Of a stretch of DNA of 8,398 nt, positions 1-4,579 are shown piece after piece. This stretch comes from an uncultured Oscillibacter sp. Its GTDB lineage: Bacteria > Bacillota > Clostridia > Oscillospirales > Oscillospiraceae. Position 1 is the first letter of the stretch; the number at the start of each line of letters is the position of its first letter. The stretch is from the NCBI GenBank assembly GCA_948435975.1, contig CAOJHG010000071.1, forward strand, positions 1 through 8,398, in the 5' to 3' direction. Both the position numbers and the translations under genes were made by a program. Below the pieces are notes generated by a model. It had not been told where the DNA came from, ran no database searches, and saw only the letters and a list, made by a program, of their open reading frames with translations.

Positions 1-120
1 AAGGACCCGAAGATACCAGGCCCCGCCCTCCTTAACATACTCCACATCCCAAAGGGAGCAGCCGGCCTCCTGAATTGCTGGGGCGGCCAGTTCTGTGGTA
101 AGTTCGGTAATTTTCTTCAT
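1..120 (-). CDS. rimP: Ribosome maturation factor RimP, N-terminal part (cut by window edge)
   Basis: RimP assists late assembly of the 30S ribosomal subunit in the cytoplasm. Only the first 40 codons are present, running off the left edge. The visible protein starts MKKITELTTELAAPAI and continues through CSLWDVEYVKEGGAWYLRV, which matches the family's N-terminal pattern: a helix, then a D-V-E-Y/F strand, then a basic-glycine turn and W-Y-L-R-V. The ATG at 120-118 is preceded by GGGAGGA with a three-base gap to the start codon, so this start is preferred. In Firmicutes rimP usually heads the operon rimP-nusA-ylxR-ylxQ-infB; the rest would lie outside the window. A promoter and a terminator-like hairpin stand upstream. 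The identification rests on 40 residues, but the motif is distinctive. Confidence 0.87.
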   Translation of the reverse strand, partial: MKKITELTTELAAPAIQEAGCSLWDVEYVKEGGAWYLRVL

Positions 121-177
121 AGGTCCTCCCGGTGTACCGCCAGAGACCGGCGGAAATTTGGCAGAGAGAAAAAAGCC

Positions 178-207
178 AATAAAAAGAGCGGACCTCGAAG
201 CCCACTC
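178..207 (-). terminator. Terminator-like hairpin inside the rimP leader (candidate attenuator)
   Basis: On the minus strand GAGTGGGC (207-200), a 6-nt loop TTCGAG and GTCCGCTC (193-186) form an 8-bp stem with two G-U pairs, followed at once by TTTTTATT. This has the form of an intrinsic terminator. It lies downstream of the proposed rimP promoter and about 60 nt before the rimP start, so it would stop transcripts before the gene unless relieved. I found no clear competing antiterminator arm. It could instead be a backup terminator for glmS, but then no promoter is evident between it and rimP. Confidence 0.65.
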
Positions 208-238
208 CTTTACTCTACCATCTTACCCTAATATATGC

Positions 239-267
239 AATATATCACAACCCATGAGAAAGTGCAA
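239..267 (-). promoter_or_regulatory. Sigma-A type promoter for rimP
   Basis: On the minus strand a -35 box TTGCAC (267-262), a 17-nt spacer and a -10 box TATATT (244-239) are present, with TG one base before the -10 box, giving an extended -10 element. Transcription would start near 232, leaving a leader of roughly 110 nt before the rimP ATG. Spacing and box quality are good. Confidence 0.72.
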
Positions 268-399
268 GTCTTTTGAAAATAAAATTTCAATTTCGACAGA
301 AGAGCAGCCCGCCCAAGGGAAAAAGGGACCCAAAAGGCAGGCCGCTCCAAGAAGGAAAGAGGAAAGAAAAAGCCCAACTCAAAGAAACTATGAGGGAGT

Positions 400-421
400 C
401 CAGAGGGAGTCTTCCCTCTGG
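400..421 (-). terminator. Perfect hairpin downstream of glmS, possible weak terminator
   Basis: The sequence CCAGAGGGA (400-408), a 4-nt loop (409-412) and TCCCTCTGG (413-421) form a perfect 9-bp stem about 50 nt beyond the glmS stop. The bases after it on the minus strand are ACTCCCTCATAG, with U-rich sequence only further on, so it is not a canonical intrinsic terminator. It may protect the 3' end of the glmS mRNA or act with a termination factor. Part of it is a 9-bp direct repeat, GAGGGAGTC, at 392-400 and 403-411. Confidence 0.42.
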
Positions 422-470
422 TGGGGGGTGTCGGGGGGCGAAGCACCCTGACGTCCGTGCGGCGAGCGCA

Positions 471-2309
471 TTACTCTACTGTGACGGATTTTGCCAGGTT
501 CCGGGGCTTGTCGATGTCGCAGCCCCGCTGAAGGGCGACATAGTAGGCAAATAGCTGCAAGGGCACAATCCCCAAAGAAGGCTGCAAAAGCTGGTGGGTC
601 TCCGGAATGGAAATCACTGCGTCGGCTGTTTTCTCCATACTCTCCCGAAGAGAATCCGTCGTCACGGCCAAAACAGTCGCGCCTCGTGCCTTCACCTCAA
701 CAACGTTGCTCATAGCCTTGTCAAACAGCGGCGCATGAGTCCCCAAGGCAACTACCAAGGTCCCCGGCTCAATCAGGGAGATCGTGCCGTGCTTCAGCTC
801 ACCGGAAGCGTAAGCCTCAGAGTGTATATAGCTGATCTCCTTCAATTTAAGGGAACCCTCCAGTCCCATGGCAAAATCCAGGTTCCGTCCAATAAAGAAG
901 ATGGAGTTGTGGTTAAAGTACCGGGAGGCGTAATACTGCGTTTCCTCATAATGCTCCAGATACTGCTGCATCTTGTCCGGCAGGGCTTGCAGTTCGGTCA
1001 ATATAGCGTCATACTCCGCCTTCTCCACCGTGCCAAGCAGATCCGCCAAATACAAGCCCACCAAATCCAGCGCCGCCAACTGCGTCGAGTAGCCCTTGCT
1101 GGTAGCTACAGCGATTTCCGGCCCCGCCCAGGTGTACAGCACATCATCGGCCTCCCGTGCGATGGAGCTGCCCACGACATTGCATACCGCCAAGGTCCGA
1201 CCGCCCAGACGCTTCGCTTCCCGCAGGGCCGCCATGGTGTCCAAGGTCTCACCGGACTGGCTGATTGCAATGACAAACGTGTTTTCATCCACCAGCGGCT
1301 GACAGTACCGGAACTCAGAGGCCAGCACCACCTCCACCGGGCGGCGCAGCAGGGTCTCCCAGACGTACTTTTCCACCATGCCCGCATAGTAAGCGGAACC
1401 GCAGGCGATCATATAAATACGGGAAATGCGCCGGGCATAGTCCGCCGTCAGGGCAATATCGTCCAGCACCACCCGGCCTCCGCGCACACGGGGGGAGACG
1501 GTCTTGCGGATGGCCTCGGGCTGCTCCAGAATCTCCTTGAACATAAAGTGCGGGTAGCCGCCCTTCTCCGCGGCTTCCGCGTCCCAGTCTACATAGCTGT
1601 GTTCCCGGTTCAGGGGAGTCAGCTCGTCGTCAAACACGTCGATGCTGTCAGCGGTCAGGACGGCGATTTCCCCATCGTTCATATAAATGACGTCCCGGGT
1701 GTGCTTGAGGATGGCGGTGACGTCGGAGGCAATAAAGTTCTCATTTTCGCCGAAGCCCAGGATGAGCGGTGCATCCTTTCGGGCGGCGATAATGGCGTTG
1801 GGATAGTCGGCGCAGATGATGCCCAAGGCGTAGGCTCCTTCAATCCGCCGCAGGCACCGGCCCACCGCTTCCGTCATGCTGCCGCATTCGTTGTAATGAT
1901 ATTCCAGAAGCTGGGCGACAACCTCCGAGTCGGTGTCAGAGGTGAAGGTTACGCCGTGGTTCATAAGCTGTTCCTTGATTTCCAGATAGTTTTCGATAAT
2001 GCCGTTGTGGACCAGGGCAATCTTCCCATTCTCGCTGACGTGAGGGTGAGCGTTGACATCGTTGGGCTCGCCGTGGGTGGCCCAGCGGGTATGGCCGATG
2101 CCCAGAGGTCCGGTGAGGTCCGCGCCCTGGTGGGTCAGGTCCGAGAGCGCTTGAAGGCGGCCTTTGGACTTCATCACCTGGAGTCCCTTCTCCGGGCCCC
2201 GGACAGCGATGCCCGCAGAATCGTAGCCTCTGTATTCCATCTGGGCAAGTCCGTCCAGCAAAATAGGAGCCGCTTCCTGACGGCCCACAAAACCGATGAT
2301 TCCACACAT
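471..2309 (-). CDS. glmS: Glutamine--fructose-6-phosphate aminotransferase (isomerizing), GlmS
   Basis: GlmS makes glucosamine-6-phosphate from fructose-6-phosphate and glutamine, the first committed step toward UDP-GlcNAc for cell wall, in the cytoplasm. The 612-residue length fits the family. Residues 2 to about 220 are the class II glutaminase: MCGIIGFVG with nucleophile Cys2, IGHTRWATHG (71-80), NGIIENY (102-108) and TSDTDSE (123-129). Two SIS sugar-isomerase domains follow, with ACGSAYYAG (302-310), ISQSGETLDT (349-358), ATSKGYSTQ (402-410), KEISYIHSEAY with Glu491 and GELKHGT with His507. The tail KPRNLAKSVTVE carries the conserved Lys607. The start is fixed at 2309 because the nucleophile Cys must follow the initiator Met; AGGAGG lies 11 nt upstream. 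The frame stays open to 2702, but that extension is ribozyme RNA, not protein. Expression should be repressed by glucosamine-6-phosphate through the upstream ribozyme. Confidence 0.98.
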   Translation of the reverse strand: MCGIIGFVGRQEAAPILLDGLAQMEYRGYDSAGIAVRGPEKGLQVMKSKGRLQALSDLTHQGADLTGPLGIGHTRWATHGEPNDVNAHPHVSENGKIALVHNGIIENYLEIKEQLMNHGVTFTSDTDSEVVAQLLEYHYNECGSMTEAVGRCLRRIEGAYALGIICADYPNAIIAARKDAPLILGFGENENFIASDVTAILKHTRDVIYMNDGEIAVLTADSIDVFDDELTPLNREHSYVDWDAEAAEKGGYPHFMFKEILEQPEAIRKTVSPRVRGGRVVLDDIALTADYARRISRIYMIACGSAYYAGMVEKYVWETLLRRPVEVVLASEFRYCQPLVDENTFVIAISQSGETLDTMAALREAKRLGGRTLAVCNVVGSSIAREADDVLYTWAGPEIAVATSKGYSTQLAALDLVGLYLADLLGTVEKAEYDAILTELQALPDKMQQYLEHYEETQYYASRYFNHNSIFFIGRNLDFAMGLEGSLKLKEISYIHSEAYASGELKHGTISLIEPGTLVVALGTHAPLFDKAMSNVVEVKARGATVLAVTTDSLRESMEKTADAVISIPETHQLLQPSLGIVPLQLFAYYVALQRGCDIDKPRNLAKSVTVE

Positions 2310-2381
2310 ATGACAAAAATCCTCCTGAAATTGATGGCCCATTCCCGTCCATAGCCGGGCGGGCGGATAAAAATTCAAAAG

Positions 2382-2403
2382 GACAAATGCGCAGTCACTT
2401 GTC
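2382..2403 (-). promoter_or_regulatory. Hairpin followed by U-rich stretch, between ribozyme and glmS
   Basis: On the minus strand GACAAGTG (2403-2396), a 6-nt loop ACTGCG and CATTTGTC (2389-2382) form an 8-bp stem with one G-U pair, followed by CTTTTGAATTTTTA. It lies just 3' of the conserved ribozyme core and about 75 nt before the glmS start. The shape resembles a weak intrinsic terminator, but the stem is AU-rich and the U-tract is interrupted. It may simply be a spacer stem that insulates the ribozyme from the ribosome binding site. Confidence 0.4.
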
Positions 2404-2404
2404 G

Positions 2405-2590
2405 CTTTATAGCGGTCACAGCGTTTCTGTTTTGCAGTCGCCTGCATATTTGTAGGCTGTGTGTCGCGTCCGCCAACACGGGAGGGCATCCGCCGAACTG
2501 CTCGATTGCGGGGCCTGCTCGAAAGACCCCGACGCTCCCTCCGCCTCGTCCTCTCACCGGTTCCTTCCTCCGTGAGAGCTGGCGCTTCTG
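2405..2590 (-). ncRNA. glmS ribozyme (glucosamine-6-phosphate-activated self-cleaving riboswitch)
   Basis: This RNA cleaves its own mRNA when glucosamine-6-phosphate binds as cofactor, and in known examples the downstream piece is then degraded, lowering GlmS. On the minus strand the conserved elements appear in order. AGAAGCGCC places the cleavage between A at 2586 and G at 2585. P1 is a 7-bp stem, CTCTCAC (2578-2572) with GTGAGAG (2557-2551). GACGAGG follows at 2550-2544. GGAGGG (2542-2537) pairs with the later CCCTCC. A variable stem CGGGG/CCCCG comes next, then the signature TTCGGCGGATGCCCTCCCG. P3 is CACAGC (2461-2456) with GCTGTG (2422-2417), enclosing P4, TGCAG-GCGA-CTGCA (2446-2433), with its GNRA tetraloop. 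The 3' edge near 2405 is approximate. The adjacent glmS gene confirms the assignment. Confidence 0.96.
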
Positions 2591-2627
2591 ATGGGGATTT
2601 CCCATGGACCTCCTTTCCTTTCTGCGG

Positions 2628-2719
2628 CTTCCCCATAAGCTGGATGGAACCTCCAGGACCCGCGGCCCCAGAGGGAACAGGCCAGACTCTAATGCCAGTC
2701 AATCCATATTATGGGGAAG
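2628..2719 (-). promoter_or_regulatory. Structured 5' leader segment ahead of the ribozyme, closed by an 11-bp inverted repeat
   Basis: The arms CTTCCCCATAA (minus strand, 2719-2709) and TTATGGGGAAG (2638-2628) are perfectly complementary over 11 bp and are separated by 70 nt. The first arm begins within two or three bases of the predicted glmS transcription start, so it would close the very 5' end of the mRNA into a large folded domain. Inside, CTGGA and TCCAG form a small hairpin near 2657-2641. The domain ends about 40 nt before the cleavage site and so belongs to the upstream cleavage product. Its function is unknown; protection of the 5' end or an extra control layer is inference only. 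Confidence 0.6.
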
Positions 2720-2727
2720 TTTCTTGC

Positions 2728-2756
2728 ATTATACTGTACTGGAGAGGGAAAGTCAA
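2728..2756 (-). promoter_or_regulatory. Near-consensus sigma-A promoter of glmS
   Basis: On the minus strand TTGACT (2756-2751), a 17-nt spacer and a perfect TATAAT (2733-2728) are present. The expected transcription start is near 2721, giving a 5' leader of about 410 nt with the ribozyme cleavage site about 135 nt from the 5' end. Such a strong promoter fits a gene controlled after initiation by a ribozyme. Confidence 0.9.
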
Positions 2757-2808
2757 TCACCGGAAGAAATTGACTGCAAAGCCGCCGCCCGGCCAAAGAA
2801 AAGCCCAT

Positions 2809-2842
2809 AAAGAAAAACCCTGGAGCCGTCATCACTCCAGGG
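2809..2842 (-). terminator. Strong intrinsic terminator after the endolysin gene
   Basis: On the minus strand CCCTGGAG (2842-2835), a 9-nt loop and CTCCAGGG (2825-2818) form a perfect 8-bp stem followed by TTTTTCTTT (2817-2809). A complementary A-run precedes the stem, so it should work in both directions. It closes the lysis cassette 20 nt after the endolysin stop and separates it from the glmS promoter. Confidence 0.92.
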
Positions 2843-2861
2843 CTTTTTGCTGAACTCCGGC

Positions 2862-3515
2862 TCAAGCCTTGCCGGTCATCTTTGCAAAGCGGTACAGCAT
2901 CGTACACATCTGCTGACGGGTGAGGGGCTGAGAGAGCATCAAATCCCCGCTGCTGCCGCCGGTCAGGATGCCGTTCTTCTTCGCCCACTCGACGCCTTCC
3001 TTGTGGGCGGGGCTGGGAGTATTGTCCATCTTCTTTTCCTCCTTTTGATAGTTGGGCCGTACCGCGCCTATGATCAAGCTGTTGAACCGCGCTTTCCGGC
3101 AAACCTGTCCGCCGTTGGACTGACTGCCCGCCTGAGAGGTATTGCCCTCGATGGCGGTCACGCCGGAAGCCGTCACACGCTCCACGATGCCGGTATGCTC
3201 CGTGATGCTCTTTTTTCCGGAGAAGTCGTAAATCACCACGTCCCCCGGCTGAAATCCCTTTGTGACCCAAGTCCCTGCCTTCTCTGCGGCCCGCATCAGC
3301 GCCCCGCAGGAGGCGGTCCGGGCGGGCAGGAGCTCTGGAGCCCCCGCCTGGGCAAAGCACCACTGCACGAAGACCATGCACCAGGGATACGCGCTTCCGG
3401 AGACGGCCCTGCCATAATACCACGTGTTGTATTTCACCTGATTGCTCCCTGCCGGAGATTCTGTAACGCCCAGCTCTTTCCGGGCGATAGAGAGCACCTG
3501 TTCAACTGCCGCCAT
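2862..3515 (-). CDS. Phage-type endolysin: CHAP domain with SLH-like C-terminal module
   Basis: This is a predicted peptidoglycan hydrolase (amidase or endopeptidase), 217 residues. The CHAP-type papain-like domain spans roughly residues 1-155. The catalytic Cys46 sits in AYPWCMVFVQWCF, the His107 in ITEHTGIVE, and an acidic/amide residue in AIEGNTS (Glu123 or Asn125). QPGDVVIYDF (89-98) is also typical. A charged linker (about 156-168) leads to one S-layer-homology-like repeat, about 170-214, with HKEGVEWAKKNGILTG and PLTRQQMCTMLYRF, likely a wall-binding module. There is no signal peptide, so release should depend on the holin-like proteins encoded just upstream. The start at 3515 has GGAGG six bases away and overlaps the end of the preceding gene by 14 nt, suggesting coupled translation. 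A terminator follows. Which peptidoglycan bond it cuts cannot be told from sequence. Confidence 0.87.
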   Translation of the reverse strand: MAAVEQVLSIARKELGVTESPAGSNQVKYNTWYYGRAVSGSAYPWCMVFVQWCFAQAGAPELLPARTASCGALMRAAEKAGTWVTKGFQPGDVVIYDFSGKKSITEHTGIVERVTASGVTAIEGNTSQAGSQSNGGQVCRKARFNSLIIGAVRPNYQKEEKKMDNTPSPAHKEGVEWAKKNGILTGGSSGDLMLSQPLTRQQMCTMLYRFAKMTGKA

Positions 3516-3714
3516 TTCCGCCCTCCATCACGTCCTGAATCTTCTGGGACTGCGTTCCGAAGTAGAAAGCAATCACGACTGCATATACCGTCATGAAGTC
3601 CTGTGAAATCATATTCCGCAGGGCCATGACCGCGAATACTGCCGTGAGCGCCAGCGTCACCAGGGATTTGACGCTCAGCAGATTGCCCAAACGCTTCACG
3701 ATTGTCTTATCCAT
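3502..3714 (-). CDS. Small two-helix membrane protein, probable holin
   Basis: A 70-residue protein with a short basic N-terminus (MDKTIVKRLGNLL), two hydrophobic segments at about residues 15-33 and 40-55, and a polar glycine-rich tail ending EGGNGGS. Size, topology and position directly before, and overlapping, the endolysin gene fit a phage holin, which would form membrane lesions that let the endolysin reach the wall. The start at 3714 is preceded by AAGGAGG with a seven-base gap, an excellent ribosome binding site. I do not recognise a named holin family with certainty, so the function comes mostly from context and topology. Confidence 0.68.
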   Translation of the reverse strand: MDKTIVKRLGNLLSVKSLVTLALTAVFAVMALRNMISQDFMTVYAVVIAFYFGTQSQKIQDVMEGGNGGS

Positions 3715-3777
3715 CCATATTCCTCCTTATCATGGACAGCAAAAACCGTCCTGTCACCTGCCGTGGCGGTGGATCTG

Positions 3778-3987
3778 TTATTCTTCAAGATCGTTCCGCT
3801 CTCCGAAAATCACCTTGGAAATCTTGATCCCCGCCAGCAGCAGGGTCTCCGCGCCGCCCGCGCCCAGGGTGTATTGAATGAGGGTGTCCGGCACTGCGCC
3901 CTTTACCCAGAAAACCGCCGTCATCACCCCGATAAATCCCAGGGCGAACACCCCCAGCACCAGCAGAACCAGATTGGAAGTCTTCAC
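3778..3987 (-). CDS. Small hydrophobic prophage-type membrane protein, unknown function
   Basis: A 69-residue protein with a clear transmembrane helix at about residues 5-27 and a second, weaker hydrophobic stretch at about 39-60, ending in a charged tail, GERNDLEE. It resembles the small two-helix proteins common next to lysis genes in clostridial prophages, but I cannot name a family. The start is a GTG at 3987: GAGG stands eight bases upstream, while longer in-frame readings (to 4065) would overlap the neighbouring gene and add a non-hydrophobic, atypical N-terminus. Its start lies 10 nt after the stop of the preceding gene, and 63 nt separate its stop from the holin-like gene. It could be a holin, an antiholin or a lysis accessory protein. 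Confidence 0.6.
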   Translation of the reverse strand: MKTSNLVLLVLGVFALGFIGVMTAVFWVKGAVPDTLIQYTLGAGGAETLLLAGIKISKVIFGERNDLEE

Positions 3988-3997
3988 GCGCCGCACC

Positions 3998-4327
3998 TCA
4001 CAATCCCAGCTTTGCCAGAGCCGCGCCGATGAGGGCCGCCAGCACCAGCCAGACGGCTTTTTCAACCAAGCCGTCCCAGCGTTTCCCCGGCTTGCTCTCC
4101 AGGGCCTCCAGCTTGCGGTTTAGGGTATCGTGCTTTTTTGTCAAATTATCCAGCTTCTCCAGGATTGCGTCGTACTTGGCGTTCTGCACCGCGTTGGTCA
4201 GTTCCACCTTTCCCAGACGCTCCCGCAGCTCCTTATGATCCTTTCCGTTCTGCTCCACCAGGTCCCGAAGCTGCTGCTCCAGCCTGGTCAGGTCAGCGCA
4301 GGACTCCTGGCACTTGTTTTCAGGCAT
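3998..4327 (-). CDS. XhlA-like coiled-coil membrane-anchored lysis protein
   Basis: A 109-residue protein beginning MPENKCQESCADLTRLEQQL. Residues about 11-80 are charged heptad-like coiled coil, followed by PGKRWDGLVEK and one C-terminal hydrophobic helix (about 91-108). A cytoplasmic coiled coil plus a C-terminal anchor is the layout of the phage hemolysin XhlA family, which works with a small holin (XhlB in Bacillus PBSX) to expose the wall to the endolysin. That assignment is by architecture and context. The ATG at 4327 is chosen because GGAGAG lies eight bases upstream. An in-frame ATG at 4414 would add 29 residues but has no ribosome binding site; that stretch may be a leftover of an upstream gene or plain leader. 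It is the first gene of the cassette. Confidence 0.7.
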   Translation of the reverse strand: MPENKCQESCADLTRLEQQLRDLVEQNGKDHKELRERLGKVELTNAVQNAKYDAILEKLDNLTKKHDTLNRKLEALESKPGKRWDGLVEKAVWLVLAALIGAALAKLGL

Positions 4328-4476
4328 TCTGAAATTCTCTCCTCTCTGTTTTTCAGCGGCCGTTTCCAGCCCTTCCTTTATAGCCGCCAAAGGGAAGGCG
4401 TTGCCCATATCCATGCAACGGACGTTTACAATTATTAGAAATCCTGCTGTTTATCGAAATCTCCAAAGAAAAGCGG

Positions 4477-4516
4477 AAAAGAGGATGTGCGCCATTTCCA
4501 GCGTCCATCCTCTTTT
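4477..4516 (-). terminator. Strong bidirectional terminator after the sbcD-like gene
   Basis: AAAAGAGGATG (4477-4487) and CATCCTCTTTT (4506-4516) are perfectly complementary over 11 bp, and an inner GCG/CGC pairing (4489-4491 with 4501-4503) extends the stem. The A/T ends give an A-tract before and a U-tract after the hairpin on either strand. On the minus strand it ends the ymdB-to-sbcD operon and shields the lysis cassette from readthrough. Between it and the cassette start (4476-4328) I see only weak promoter-like matches. Confidence 0.88.
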
Positions 4517-4579
4517 ATCATAGTATGTAATTAGGGGTTCGGTTCCTGCCGGAAGCGGAGAAGGCCATAAACACCGCGC

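Larger units (their letters stand above)
121..470. other. 350-bp glmS-rimP spacer
   Basis: No gene is supported in this stretch; short open frames on both strands lack ribosome binding sites and recognisable residues. Reading along the minus strand it holds a perfect hairpin about 50 nt after the glmS stop (421-400), a looser 11-bp stem with two G-U pairs (346-336 with 313-303, 22-nt loop), the rimP promoter (267-239), a terminator-like hairpin (207-178), two small stems (about 179-161 and 154-138), and the rimP ribosome binding site. Positions 170-300 are clearly more AT-rich than the flanking genes, as expected of regulatory DNA. Confidence 0.7.

Noticed and set aside
303..346. 11-bp stem with two G-U pairs and a 22-nt loop in the glmS-rimP spacer, as a terminator
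   Set aside because: No U-tract follows on the minus strand, and the long loop makes it weak; it may be chance in GC-biased sequence.
95..554. Small plus- and minus-strand open frames in the glmS-rimP spacer
   Set aside because: They have no ribosome binding sites, low-complexity Lys/Arg/Glu or Pro-rich translations, and overlap promoter and hairpin elements.
594..2354. 586-codon open frame on the plus strand
   Set aside because: It is entirely antisense to glmS. Its translation has no recognisable domain and is rich in His, Gln and Arg as expected for a shadow frame of GC-rich coding DNA, and no ribosome binding site was seen.
2310..2702. GlmS N-terminal extension beginning at 2702
   Set aside because: The region is the glmS ribozyme and leader; the catalytic Cys must be residue 2, and a ribosome binding site precedes the start at 2309.
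2697..2702. Second TTGACT box downstream of the glmS promoter
   Set aside because: No -10-like hexamer lies 16-18 nt further on; the first copy with TATAAT explains the promoter.
4328..4414. Upstream in-frame ATG at 4414 for the XhlA-like gene
   Set aside because: No ribosome binding site precedes it, while the ATG at 4327 has a good one. The extra 29 residues do not resemble the family start.
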